Origin: Candidatus Zipacnadia bacterium
GTDB lineage: Bacteria > Armatimonadota > UBA5377 > JALGUK01
Direction: 5' to 3'
NCBI GenBank assembly: GCA_029820875.1
Contig: JALGUK010000003.1
Coordinates: 1-38,654 of the forward strand
DNA: 38,654 nt
In this document: in pieces, positions 28,586 through 36,707 of the stretch
Layout: every line of letters begins with the position of its first letter
Numbering within the stretch: position 1 is the stretch's first letter
Made by a program: the position numbers and the translations under genes
Notes under the pieces: generated by a model
Seen by the model: only the letters and a program-made list of their open reading frames with translations
What the model was told of the DNA's origin: nothing
Databases searched by the model: none

Positions 28586-30301
28586 ATGAGTACCGAGGCG
28601 GATGACAGCTACCAAAAGCTTCTGGCTGCAGTGCGGCGTGATGCCGAGCAGGTAATTAAGCACGGGCAGGCCGGATTGAGCAGCCAGGCACGCACCTGGT
28701 ACGCCCACGTCAAGCGCGAGATGAGCGATTCGGACTGGATTGATCGGCGGGTGCGGCTGCTGACGGAGTTGGAGCAGTTCATCGGAGAGTTCTTCGGGCT
28801 GCGATTCGGGGGGCAGTGGCTTCACAAGCCGGTGCACAGACCCCTTTTCCGCTACCTTGACAAGTCGGTGCCGCTGGTTGCGGACCGGCCGCTCAAGCAG
28901 ACATCGCGACTGTTCCTTGCGGCGCGCAACACGTTCAAAACCAGCATATTCGTGCCCTACGAGACGCAAATCACGCTGCGGGACAAGGAAGTGCGGTGCC
29001 AAATCGGTGGGTTCCGGCAGGCGGAGAGCGAGCACCGGCTGGCGATGGTAAAGAAGCTCCTTGAGTCCGAGCAGGCATGGTTTTGGTTCCCTGACCACGT
29101 GTGGTACAATGATGACAAGCCCAGGACGGTGCGGTGGACGAAGGATGCGCTTGACCTTCGCGGGAGGCGGCAGCTCGTTGACCCGTGTATTTGGGCCGTC
29201 AGCTACGGCGTGTCGGTTGCCGGTGCGCACGCCCACAACCGCCTGCTTGACGACGTTGTGAACGAGGAGACGTGCAACACAGCGGACCTGCTGCAGAAAA
29301 CGATTTCGACGTGGGAGTATCTGAACCCGTGTAGCAGCTTGAACCTCATCGAAGACATCGTGGGCACCTTCTACGACCGCGACGACCTGTACAGCTGGCT
29401 GATTCGGGAAGGGTTCGTGCAGTACAAGTGGATAGTACCGGCGTACGTTACAAAAGAGTGGCTCCGCGACTACCCTGAGATGCAGGACAAACTCGAGTTC
29501 GACGAGTACCCGCTCGGCAAGCTGCTCTTCGAGAATCGGTTGACGGAGGAGTTCCTCGAGCAGGCGGCTGAGCGGCTAAGCGACTACGTGTTCGGCTGCC
29601 AGTACCTGCTGAACCCGACCGCAAAGACCAGCAGGCTGAAGAGGGAGTGGCTGCGTCCGTTCAAGCAGGAGGAGCTGCCGAAGAACGTCGTTTACTACAT
29701 GACCGGCGACCCTGGCGTAAGCACGAAGGCTGGTTCCAGCGAAGGCGCGCTGGTGGTGTGCGCGTGGACGCATGATGGGCACTGCTACATCGTTGATCTG
29801 GAGGCTGGCAGGTGGAACACGCGCGAGTTTGCTCAGCGGGCCGTGACTATGTACAAGCGGTGGGCAGGCCCTGACTTCATGGAGTTTGGGATGGAAAGGG
29901 TGTCGTTCCAGGCCGCACTGCACGAGGTGATTCGCCTCGTCGCGCAGGAGGAGGGCATAGGCGACCTGCCGCTTGTGGAGCTGCCAGGCGCGTACCTTGG
30001 CGTGGGGCGTCGGGTTGACAGAATATCAGGCCCCGCCTCAATGGGGATGATTCACTGTGCTGACCATCTAATACCGCTGCTCATGCCGCAGTGGGAGCGT
30101 TTCCCCGACCCGAGCGGGCGGAACATGGACAGGCTTGACGCGGTGTCGTACCAATTCACAGTTGACAAAAACGGTGAGAGGTGGGTAGTCTTGCCATACG
30201 AACCCGCGCTCGAGGCCTCCCCGTCGGACTACAGCAAGCTGCTGCCGTCGCAAAGGCCGCCCGAGATGCGAAAGAGCAGCAAGAACTGGAGGTTGATGTG
30301 A
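28586..30301 (+). CDS. terL: Terminase large subunit
   Basis: 571 aa, ATG behind GGAG. The ATPase part has an atypical Walker A 'ARNTFKTS' (113-120, Phe in place of a glycine before K-T) and Walker B 'LLDDVVNEE' (220-228). The conserved 'YLLNPTAKTSRLKREWLRPF' linker follows. The C-terminal RNase H-like nuclease has D375 in 'MTGDPGVS', E437 in 'GMERVS' and D515/D518 in 'NMDRLDAV'. It pumps DNA into the prohead and cuts concatemers. Absence of real terminal repeats in the contig is compatible with headful packaging, which remains an inference. No classical small subunit was recognised, though the flanking small proteins are candidates. Confidence 0.88.
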   Translation: MSTEADDSYQKLLAAVRRDAEQVIKHGQAGLSSQARTWYAHVKREMSDSDWIDRRVRLLTELEQFIGEFFGLRFGGQWLHKPVHRPLFRYLDKSVPLVADRPLKQTSRLFLAARNTFKTSIFVPYETQITLRDKEVRCQIGGFRQAESEHRLAMVKKLLESEQAWFWFPDHVWYNDDKPRTVRWTKDALDLRGRRQLVDPCIWAVSYGVSVAGAHAHNRLLDDVVNEETCNTADLLQKTISTWEYLNPCSSLNLIEDIVGTFYDRDDLYSWLIREGFVQYKWIVPAYVTKEWLRDYPEMQDKLEFDEYPLGKLLFENRLTEEFLEQAAERLSDYVFGCQYLLNPTAKTSRLKREWLRPFKQEELPKNVVYYMTGDPGVSTKAGSSEGALVVCAWTHDGHCYIVDLEAGRWNTREFAQRAVTMYKRWAGPDFMEFGMERVSFQAALHEVIRLVAQEEGIGDLPLVELPGAYLGVGRRVDRISGPASMGMIHCADHLIPLLMPQWERFPDPSGRNMDRLDAVSYQFTVDKNGERWVVLPYEPALEASPSDYSKLLPSQRPPEMRKSSKNWRLM

Positions 30302-30654
30302 CACCGATACTGCTGAGCGATGCGATGAAACTGTTCGGGCTACAATACCACGAACTCGTGCAGTTCCCGAGGGTACGAGTACATGGCGACAAGAGGGCAT
30401 ACGTGCGCAAGGAGGACATCCAACTGCACCTTGGGCGGCACGGGAAGTTCCTCTCCGAGGGCGAAGCGGAGATTATTCAACTGCTGCGCGTCAAGCCTCC
30501 AGGGTTATCTGCACCGCCCACGCACAAGGAAGTTGCAGCGTTCCTAAAACGCCCAATCGGTACAATCAGTGGCCGCATAACGCGCCTGCGGGCACTGGGC
30601 TACATGGCACCAGGCGCCTACAGGCACAGGGGCCTCGCCCTGGCTATCAAGTGA
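30298..30654 (+). CDS. Winged-helix/HTH protein next to terminase
   Basis: 118 aa from GTG 30298, overlapping the terminase stop (GTGA) with GGAGG five bases upstream. An in-frame start at 30181 lies deep inside terL and is not needed. N-terminal part 'MKLFGLQYHELVQFPRVRVHGDKRAYVRKEDIQLHLGR' (in parts) looks like a MerR/excisionase-type DNA reader. The C-terminal part 'THKEVAAFLKRPIGTISGRITRLRALGYM' is a winged HTH. It might be the DNA-recognition (small terminase) function or a late regulator. Confidence 0.6.
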   Translation: MTPILLSDAMKLFGLQYHELVQFPRVRVHGDKRAYVRKEDIQLHLGRHGKFLSEGEAEIIQLLRVKPPGLSAPPTHKEVAAFLKRPIGTISGRITRLRALGYMAPGAYRHRGLALAIK

Positions 30655-30682
30655 CGAAATTATGTCAATTTATGAGTAAGTG

Positions 30683-30712
30683 TTGCCTTTTGCCGCTTTC
30701 GGTGGTTATAAT
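30683..30712 (+). promoter_or_regulatory. Promoter before the portal gene
   Basis: TTGCCT (30683-30688), 18-bp spacer, perfect TATAAT (30707-30712), 20 bases ahead of the portal start codon. It would boost head genes independently of terminase. The A6GTT element is absent here. Confidence 0.6.
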
Positions 30713-30732
30713 GCCAGTGGGAGTGGCGAATC

Positions 30733-32616
30733 ATGGCCGAAGGCGGCAAGACGAAGCCCGAATCGGTCTCATACATGCTGGGGCTGACCAAGGAGCTTCG
30801 CCAACAGTATTCGGTGATGTGGAAGGAGTGGCTGACCGACCTCAGCTACTACTATGGCCGCCCATCGCTGAATGACGCAAACAAGGTCACGAACGACCTC
30901 ATCGTCAACCTCGTGTTTGCCAGCGTCGAAACCCACGTATCCCACATGTTGCTCTCGAAGCCCGAAATCTTCGTTCGCGCCGTGCAGGAGGAGTACGACG
31001 ATGCCGCAGCAGCCGCGACGAACATCCTGCATTCGGTGCAGATTGAGGCGGGCCTTCAAGCCTCCTACCAGCGCCTCTGCCGCATAGCCTCTCAAACCGG
31101 CACCTCGCTGATGCTTGTGAGGTGGGAGCAGCCGACCGGACGCCCTGGTCAAATCAAGCTGGATGTACTTGACCCGTTCACAGTTTACGTTGACCCGAAC
31201 GCGACCTCGATTGATGATGCGGAGTACATCATCATCGAGAAGTACCTGACCATCGCCGAGGCCAGGCGGCAGTTTCCCCTTATGGCTGACGCCATCCCCG
31301 AGATGCCGAAGGTTCAGGTTGAGGAGCCGAGCTACCTCAGAAAAGCGGCGAAGCTTGCCAGGGCCCCTGGGCCGAATGAATTGAAGGAGAAGGAGAACAA
31401 GCGCCTTCGCTACCTGCAGGCATGGGTGCACGGCGGGAGGGTTATCGTCGAGATTCTGGGCGATATGCACGTAAAGCAGCGGATTCTGACCGAGGAGCGC
31501 GAATCACCGTACCCGAACCCGAACTACCACGGAACGTTCCCGATAGTGCCATTCTATGCGACGCAAGACGCAAGGAGTTTCTGGGGCATAAGCGACATTC
31601 GCAACATTCGAGACCCGCAGGATGAAGTGAACAAGCGCATGAAGCAGGTCATCGAGGTGGCCGACCACATGCGCATAATCCAGAGCAAGCTTTTCGTGCA
31701 TTCGCGTGATAGAGACGTTGACACCGACGCGCTCAAAACGACCGACTTCGAGATCATCAAGGTGCAGGACATCGCGCACGGCGTGCCCCGCACGATTCAG
31801 TCGGACGCATTGCAGCAGTGCGGAATCCTGCTCCAGATGTCGCAACTGTCGGAGTACAACATTGACCAGATAACGGGCCTTTACAATCCGGCGAAGGGCG
31901 AGCAGGCGACGGGAGTGTATTCCGGCAGACATGCTGCGGCATTACAGTCGGCCAGCGCGATACGATTCCAGCCGCGCCTGGATTCCGTGGTTACATCCTT
32001 CCGCAGGCTCGGGCACCTCATGCTAAGCCTTCTGCAACAGTACCAGATGATGGACATAAACAAGCGCACGTACTACAACCCCAAGGGCGGGCAAATCAAG
32101 ACGCACGATGAAGAGGGCAAGCCGATACTACCAGTCCTGCAGGACAAGGACGGTAAGCCGCTTGACTTCGTGCCTGGCTTTGACCCCCGCTTCGAGATAG
32201 TAGTGCAGCCGACCGACGAGGTGCCGATGGCGAACCAGGCCAGAGGGCAACTGTTGCTGCAGATTATGCAGGCCGGCGGTGCCGACATCGAGGCCGTCGT
32301 CAGAGCGCTGCGGCTGCCGAACGGTGAGGCCATGCTCGAACGCATAGGCAAGAAGGCCGTCGCCGGACTCTCACCGGTCGCTTACTACCCCGACGAGGTA
32401 GTCGAAAAACTGTACCAACTTGCAATGCAGCGCATCAAAGAGCAGGTTCAAGCCGGAAACAGGGAGGGTGCCCTCAATGAAATGTACGGGCCAGAGGGGG
32501 CCGCCGCGCCAGAGGAGCAAGGCCAGCCCCCCCCGCCAGGTGCTGGAATAAGCCCTGAGGAACAGGCGATGATGCAGGCGCTGGCGGAGGCTCAAGGCCG
32601 CCCGATGGGAGGGTAG
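30733..32616 (+). CDS. Portal protein
   Basis: 627 aa. Typical podovirus portal features are 'YYYGRPSLNDANKVTNDLIVNLVFASVET' (in parts) near the N-terminus, 'KLDVLDPFTVYVDPNATSIDDAEYIIIEKYLT' in the wing, 'SFWGISDIRNIRDPQDEVNKRMKQVIEVAD' leading to the stem/crown, and 'GEQATGVYSGRHAAALQSASAIRFQPRLDSVV'. The C-terminus is Gln/Pro-rich and disordered. Twelve copies form the ring for packaging and tail attachment. Order terminase-portal-scaffold-capsid supports the call. Confidence 0.85.
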   Translation: MAEGGKTKPESVSYMLGLTKELRQQYSVMWKEWLTDLSYYYGRPSLNDANKVTNDLIVNLVFASVETHVSHMLLSKPEIFVRAVQEEYDDAAAAATNILHSVQIEAGLQASYQRLCRIASQTGTSLMLVRWEQPTGRPGQIKLDVLDPFTVYVDPNATSIDDAEYIIIEKYLTIAEARRQFPLMADAIPEMPKVQVEEPSYLRKAAKLARAPGPNELKEKENKRLRYLQAWVHGGRVIVEILGDMHVKQRILTEERESPYPNPNYHGTFPIVPFYATQDARSFWGISDIRNIRDPQDEVNKRMKQVIEVADHMRIIQSKLFVHSRDRDVDTDALKTTDFEIIKVQDIAHGVPRTIQSDALQQCGILLQMSQLSEYNIDQITGLYNPAKGEQATGVYSGRHAAALQSASAIRFQPRLDSVVTSFRRLGHLMLSLLQQYQMMDINKRTYYNPKGGQIKTHDEEGKPILPVLQDKDGKPLDFVPGFDPRFEIVVQPTDEVPMANQARGQLLLQIMQAGGADIEAVVRALRLPNGEAMLERIGKKAVAGLSPVAYYPDEVVEKLYQLAMQRIKEQVQAGNREGALNEMYGPEGAAAPEEQGQPPPPGAGISPEEQAMMQALAEAQGRPMGG

Positions 32617-32622
32617 CGCAGG

Positions 32623-33090
32623 ATGCCCATTCCTCGGCGCCGGAAAGGTGAGAGCGTGTCCTCATGGCGGTACAGGATAATGCGGACGGAGATGGAGTAC
32701 GGGAGGCCGGAAAAGCAGGCGTGGGCAATCGCGTACAGCGAGACGAGGACGGCTGGCTCAAAGAAGCGGAAAAGTGGTCGTGGTTCTACCAGGTCGCGAC
32801 GTGGCAAATCCAAGAAGAAGGCGAGGAAGATGGCCAGAAAGAGGGCAAGGCGCGGCTCCAAAGCGAAATCGAGGAGTAAAACGCCGCAGAGAGGCTTCCA
32901 GGCGATAAAGAAGGCCAAAGTGGCGCAGATACGGGCGCGAGGGAGTAAGACGGCAGGCGGCAAGAGAATCAAGGACCCCGAGGCCTATGTGGCGGCAGGG
33001 CTTAGGCGCACCGGTATCGCAAAATACGGCGAAAAGGGGTTCGCGGCTCGGCAGAGGAAGGGCCGCAGGAAATCCAGCAGAAAGCGGTAG
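32623..33090 (+). CDS. Very basic head-region protein (GRPxKQAxAI motif)
   Basis: 155 aa. The N-terminus 'RRRKGESVSSWRYRIMRTEMEYGRPEKQAWAIAYSET' (in parts) matches a short motif frequent in small phage proteins, G-K/R-P-x-K-Q-A-x-A-I. A run of lysine/arginine from about 45 to 95 follows, histone-tail-like. The C-terminal part has 'DPEAYVAAGLRRTGIAKYGEKGF' and another basic end. Net charge is extremely positive. A DNA-condensing head protein or capsid-bound factor is plausible; function unproven. Confidence 0.65.
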   Translation: MPIPRRRKGESVSSWRYRIMRTEMEYGRPEKQAWAIAYSETRTAGSKKRKSGRGSTRSRRGKSKKKARKMARKRARRGSKAKSRSKTPQRGFQAIKKAKVAQIRARGSKTAGGKRIKDPEAYVAAGLRRTGIAKYGEKGFAARQRKGRRKSSRKR

Positions 33091-33098
33091 GCGGGCTT

Positions 33099-33419
33099 AT
33101 GGCAAGAAAACCGGTCCCACCAAAGCGGATGGCTAAGCCGAAGGCGGTTGCGCCCGAGGAGGCCCTCAACCCGATTGCCGAGATTCGGAAGAAGGCGCAG
33201 GTCACAGCGGCGCAATTCGCTGTTGCGATAGATGTGCCGGTCAGCGTGATAAACAATACCGAGGCCGGAGTCTATCCCGACCTCACGACCAGCCTACGGG
33301 AAGGCCTGAGACTGGTAGGCCTTGACCCCGACGAAGTGAACAAGCGATACGTCGAGTGGGTGAAGACCCGCAAGGAAGTCAGTTTGGACGACATACGCAA
33401 GAGACTCGCGAAGAAGTAG
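33099..33419 (+). CDS. XRE-like HTH protein in the head operon
   Basis: 106 aa. After a basic, proline-rich start, 'IAEIRKKAQVTAAQFAVAIDVPVSVINNTEAG' reads as an XRE helix-turn-helix. A helical C-terminus (LVGLDPDEVNKRYVEWVKTRKE) follows. An HTH between portal and scaffold genes is unusual. It may be a late regulator or a virion/packaging DNA-binding protein. Confidence 0.6.
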   Translation: MARKPVPPKRMAKPKAVAPEEALNPIAEIRKKAQVTAAQFAVAIDVPVSVINNTEAGVYPDLTTSLREGLRLVGLDPDEVNKRYVEWVKTRKEVSLDDIRKRLAKK

Positions 33420-33449
33420 GCCCCAATAATGAATACGGAGGTATCTAAG

Positions 33450-34211
33450 ATGGAACGTCCCGACGAAACCCAGCCCTCCGCTGAAGGCGTGCTCCCGAAC
33501 GATGGCGGACTCGGCGATACGCCCCCGACCAGCGACAGCGGACTCAGCAGCCAGCCTGAACCGGAACTCGGCGTGGATGCAGGGGACATTCCCGACGACC
33601 CAGAGCAGCTCAAGCAGATGGTCGCCACCCTCACCAAGCGGTTCAAGGACACGCAGGCCAAGTTGACCGAGGTGTCCACCGAACTCGCTCGCGTGAAAGA
33701 GGATTCTGGCACCACCGGAGAGCCGACCTGGGGAGGACAGGGCGCGTCGGTTCCAGACCCTTGGGACCTCGTTGCGCCCGAGACGGAAGCCGTTGCGCCG
33801 GAAGCGCAGGCTATCCAGCAGTTGCAGCAGCAGGTCAGTGTGCTGAGCGCCGTGGTTGCCGACGTTGGTATCGAGAATCAGATGCTGAAACTCGAGGACC
33901 AGATAGGCCGGTCCTTGACGTCGGAAGAACGGCAATCCATTCGCAAGTTCTGCAATGATCGCCGCACAGCGGACGTCGCAGGTGCGTGGAAACAGATAAC
34001 CTACGACCGAGCAATTGCAGAAGCGAAGGAACGCGGCAAGCAGGAAGCGCTCAAGGAACTGCAGCAGGCAAAGCAGGGTAGCCAGAAGCCGCCTCCAGGT
34101 GAAACGGCAGAACCTGCGCTTGGTGGAGAGGGCGGTGCAGTCAGCTACGACGAGGCTATCCGGTACGCCATTGAACGGGGAGACATCCCAGGCGTGGATG
34201 AACCGTTGTAG
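33450..34211 (+). CDS. Scaffolding protein
   Basis: 253 aa from ATG 33450, chosen for GGAGG eight bases upstream; ATG 33429 lies before that site. The N-terminal third is acidic and disordered. Residues about 50-80 (PEQLKQMVATLTKRFKDTQAKLTEVSTELARV, in parts) and 120-155 are coiled coils. The C-terminal part is helical with a basic segment (AKERGKQEALKELQQAKQG). Such acidic, coiled proteins directly before the major capsid gene are scaffolds that leave the prohead on maturation. Confidence 0.75.
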   Translation: MERPDETQPSAEGVLPNDGGLGDTPPTSDSGLSSQPEPELGVDAGDIPDDPEQLKQMVATLTKRFKDTQAKLTEVSTELARVKEDSGTTGEPTWGGQGASVPDPWDLVAPETEAVAPEAQAIQQLQQQVSVLSAVVADVGIENQMLKLEDQIGRSLTSEERQSIRKFCNDRRTADVAGAWKQITYDRAIAEAKERGKQEALKELQQAKQGSQKPPPGETAEPALGGEGGAVSYDEAIRYAIERGDIPGVDEPL

Positions 34212-34220
34212 AACGCAGCA

Positions 34221-34263
34221 CCATGCTCCTCCGCCTCGCGACAAACATGGAGGTAAAGCATGG
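34221..34263 (+). promoter_or_regulatory. Hairpin masking the capsid-gene ribosome site and start codon
   Basis: CCATGCT (34221-34227) pairs with AGCATGG (34257-34263), which includes the ATG. CCTCC (34228-34232) pairs with the SD GGAGG (34249-34253). The only interruption is a TAA bulge (34254-34256), and the loop is 16 nt. Both SD and start codon are thus paired in a 12-bp helix. Confidence 0.7.
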
Positions 34264-35192
34264 CTACGGCTCTTACAACGACCATCGAAAGCGCAGCCAA
34301 AGCTTGTCGCCTTCCATTCACTGACCAAATCTACAAGCGCGGCTACCTTGGGCAGGAGCTGTGGCGCAATAAGATTGTCACCGGCGGCGGGAAGTACATC
34401 TACCTGCCGGTCAACCTGAGCGCCACCGGTCTGGTCGGGACTCGTAGTCCTGGCGAAGCGATAAGCTACCAGACACCTGATACCATCAAGTCGCCGGTGC
34501 TTGATTGGCGCTACTACTGGGCGGCTGGCTCGATTCCGAGGGAGTACATCAAGCAGGCCAGCGGTCGCAACCAAGTAGTTGACCTGGTCAAGAATGAGAT
34601 TCAGCGACAAGGCCGAGAGCTGCGGCAGCACATCTGGACTCACGTGTACACCGGTACTGGCGACAGCCAAATCACCGGACTGGTTGACATCTGCAGCACC
34701 AGCAATACGTATGCGGGGCTTAACCGCTCCACGTACACCAACTGGCAAGGCAACGTGTCCACCGAAACAAGCGTCGAAGACGCGGACATGAACACTGCCA
34801 TTGCCGCATGTTCACAGGACGACGAGCGCCCGAACCTGATTGTCACGAACACGGCATTGTGGCTTGAGATGCAGAGGGTCTGGGCGCTGCCGTACATGCA
34901 CTACACCGACACGAAGAACGCCAACTACGGGTTCACCGGACTGTCATTCTCCGACATTCCGGTTATCCACGACGACCTCTGTCCCTCGACGTACATTGCC
35001 ATCCTGAACACCAAGTATCTGCACTGGGTGGTTCCGGACGCCAATGACCCGTTCGAGGTGGAGACGTTCGTGGACGAGTCCGACGTACCAGGCGTGAAAA
35101 TCCGAATCGCGCCCATGCTACAACTGGCGTGCACGTGGCCGAAGTACCAGTACCTGTTCACATCGGCCACGTCCATCGTCAAGGCGTCATAA
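34260..35192 (+). CDS. Major capsid protein
   Basis: 310 aa behind GGAGGT. Typical features are an N-terminal 'IESAAKACRLPFTDQIYKRGYLGQELW', 'GGKYIYLPVNLSATG', 'DWRYYWAAGSIPREYIKQASGRNQVVDLVKNEI' (spine-helix-like), a long helix with QGRELRQHI, 'PNLIVTNTALWLEMQRVW', 'GLSFSDIPVIHDDLCPSTYIAILNTKYLH' (A-domain-like) and a C-terminal strand. This fits an HK97-fold capsid protein. Position after scaffold and size agree. Translation may be gated by the upstream hairpin. Confidence 0.85.
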   Translation: MATALTTTIESAAKACRLPFTDQIYKRGYLGQELWRNKIVTGGGKYIYLPVNLSATGLVGTRSPGEAISYQTPDTIKSPVLDWRYYWAAGSIPREYIKQASGRNQVVDLVKNEIQRQGRELRQHIWTHVYTGTGDSQITGLVDICSTSNTYAGLNRSTYTNWQGNVSTETSVEDADMNTAIAACSQDDERPNLIVTNTALWLEMQRVWALPYMHYTDTKNANYGFTGLSFSDIPVIHDDLCPSTYIAILNTKYLHWVVPDANDPFEVETFVDESDVPGVKIRIAPMLQLACTWPKYQYLFTSATSIVKAS

Positions 35193-35207
35193 GGGAGGTG
35201 GCATACA

Positions 35208-35690
35208 ATGGCGCACGTTGGAAAGGTTAACGCAGTTGCAGTGCCGCTTGGTGCCACCACATCCGCTGGCACCTTGACGCACGAAGTTGACGCGACAGAC
35301 GGTCGGGCGCAGTACAAGTTCACGCATAGCGCGACGGCTACCGTTACAGTACCGTTCGAGGTTGTGGTTCCTCGGGGCTGCAACGAGATTGTGGAGGCCT
35401 TCGTCTATCACCAGGCGAACCAGGCGGACGCCACCAACAAGCTCACGCTGACGGTGTACGGTAGTGATGCGGCGACGACTGCGACGACCGCGCACACGGG
35501 CACAGCGTGGACGAGCGCTACGGTGGACTGTAGCGGAATCACCGTCGCGCCGTACAACGAGACCCCATCCACCGCAACGGGTCTGCCTGGAGTCATCTTC
35601 GGGCAGATAGAAGTGGTTGTGGACGCGAACGATACGGGGACTTTCAGTCTGCCAATCTTCGTGTTCCAGGAGAACCTAATGACCGGATGA
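35208..35690 (+). CDS. Probable head decoration protein, beta-sandwich
   Basis: 160 aa behind GGGAGGTGG. The whole protein is Thr/Val/Ala-rich beta strands (ATVTVPFEVVVPRGCNEIVEAFVYHQ, KLTLTVYGSDAATTA, GQIEVVVDANDTGTFSLPIFVF), with no helices and no catalytic residues. Following the major capsid gene with a strong ribosome site, it is probably an abundant capsid decoration or head-stabilising protein. It could also be a short head fibre. Confidence 0.6.
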   Translation: MAHVGKVNAVAVPLGATTSAGTLTHEVDATDGRAQYKFTHSATATVTVPFEVVVPRGCNEIVEAFVYHQANQADATNKLTLTVYGSDAATTATTAHTGTAWTSATVDCSGITVAPYNETPSTATGLPGVIFGQIEVVVDANDTGTFSLPIFVFQENLMTG

Positions 35691-35691
35691 T

Positions 35692-35735
35692 GGAGGTGAA
35701 AGGGGAGGGGGCCAGCCCCCCTCCCCGCCCGTATG
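35692..35735 (+). promoter_or_regulatory. SD-hairpin-AUG element of the glycosyltransferase gene
   Basis: GGAGGTGAA (35692-35700) is followed by a 10-bp hairpin, GGGGAGGGGG (35702-35711) with CCCCCTCCCC (35717-35726), and then six bases and the ATG (35733). No other SD and no other in-frame start exist after the upstream TGA at 35697. Folding the hairpin would bring SD and AUG to working distance. Confidence 0.6.
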
Positions 35736-36707
35736 ATAGAAAACAGCGCCGAGCCGGTTGTCAAGGGTGCGAAGCCCGAAAACGTGCCAGTTGCTCCGCT
35801 CCACAATACGCGAGAGGTCGCAAAGCGAAGAGCACACGCGGTTGACGTGTCTTTCCAACTCGTCATGCCCGAGGAGTTCCCTCTTCTCAATCCTGTGGTG
35901 AGAAGCGTTCTTACAAGGGAACTTGGCGTCAAAGAGGCTGACCGTATCGCCAACCTCATAAAGGAAGAGGGCGGCACCCGATGCGCAGGCGGCTGGCTCC
36001 CCACCGACGTGGCGCTGAACCTGACTAACCAGATTGCAACGCTGCCGCTTGCCACCATGCAGGCGATGGTACAGACGGCGTCCGGACCGGAGCGCGGGCC
36101 CCAACGCGATTCGCTCGTCAAGGACGCGCTGGAAAAGGATGTGGAGTACATCTTCATACAGGACTCGGACGTGCTACAGCCTGCGAATGCGTTCGCAATG
36201 CTCAAGGGCGTGATGGATGAGCACAGTCTCGACATTTGTGCGGGCGTGTACTTCACCAAAACGTCGCCGTGTCAGCCCCTCATAGGCATAGGGCCTGACC
36301 TACCCTTCTGGGATGGCTGGTACGAGGACAGATGGAAGGTTTGGGAATGCACGCTGGTGGGCAACGGATGCTTGCTCGTGCGGAGCGATGTGTTCCGCAA
36401 CATAGAGCCGCCGTGGTTCCTGGATGTGGCGGAATTGCACCCCGACGCACCGCCTACCAGTATGACCGACGATGCACACTTCTGCCGCAAGGCTATGGAC
36501 GCGGGCTACAAGATTCACTGCTACACCGGTGTCACCTGCGGCCACCTGGACATTCACAAGGGTGTTGTTTACGGTTTCGACCCAGAGAAGAAGCGACCTG
36601 CTTGGCGAAGGTTGCGCGGCACGTGGCAGCCCTTCGTCGGCGACGTAGTCCCGCTGGAGGAGGGTGGGGATAATGGCAACGCTCTCGGACATCAGGCAGC
36701 AGGTTAG
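35733..36707 (+). CDS. GT-A-type glycosyltransferase-like protein in the head operon
   Basis: 324 aa. Residues about 85-280 resemble a family-2-type GT-A fold: 'ATMQAMVQTASGPERGPQRDSLVKDALEKDVEYIFIQDSDVL' (in parts) with D-S-D at 144-146 as the metal/nucleotide-sugar motif, 'DICAGVYFTK', 'LVGNGCLLVRSDVF', and 'MTDDAHFCRKAMDAGYKIHCYTGVTCGHLDI' with acidic 246-247 and H271. The first 80 residues are a separate helical region. It would transfer a sugar from a nucleotide donor, possibly onto virion proteins made by its neighbours. Substrate unknown. Its end overlaps the adaptor gene by 35 nt. Confidence 0.65.
   Translation: MIENSAEPVVKGAKPENVPVAPLHNTREVAKRRAHAVDVSFQLVMPEEFPLLNPVVRSVLTRELGVKEADRIANLIKEEGGTRCAGGWLPTDVALNLTNQIATLPLATMQAMVQTASGPERGPQRDSLVKDALEKDVEYIFIQDSDVLQPANAFAMLKGVMDEHSLDICAGVYFTKTSPCQPLIGIGPDLPFWDGWYEDRWKVWECTLVGNGCLLVRSDVFRNIEPPWFLDVAELHPDAPPTSMTDDAHFCRKAMDAGYKIHCYTGVTCGHLDIHKGVVYGFDPEKKRPAWRRLRGTWQPFVGDVVPLEEGGDNGNALGHQAAG

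Noticed and set aside
33294..34748. Minus-strand frame of 484 codons across scaffold and capsid genes
   Set aside because: It is antisense to two well-supported genes, has no ribosome site, and its protein has no recognisable composition or motif; the GC-rich codons of the plus genes leave the frame open.
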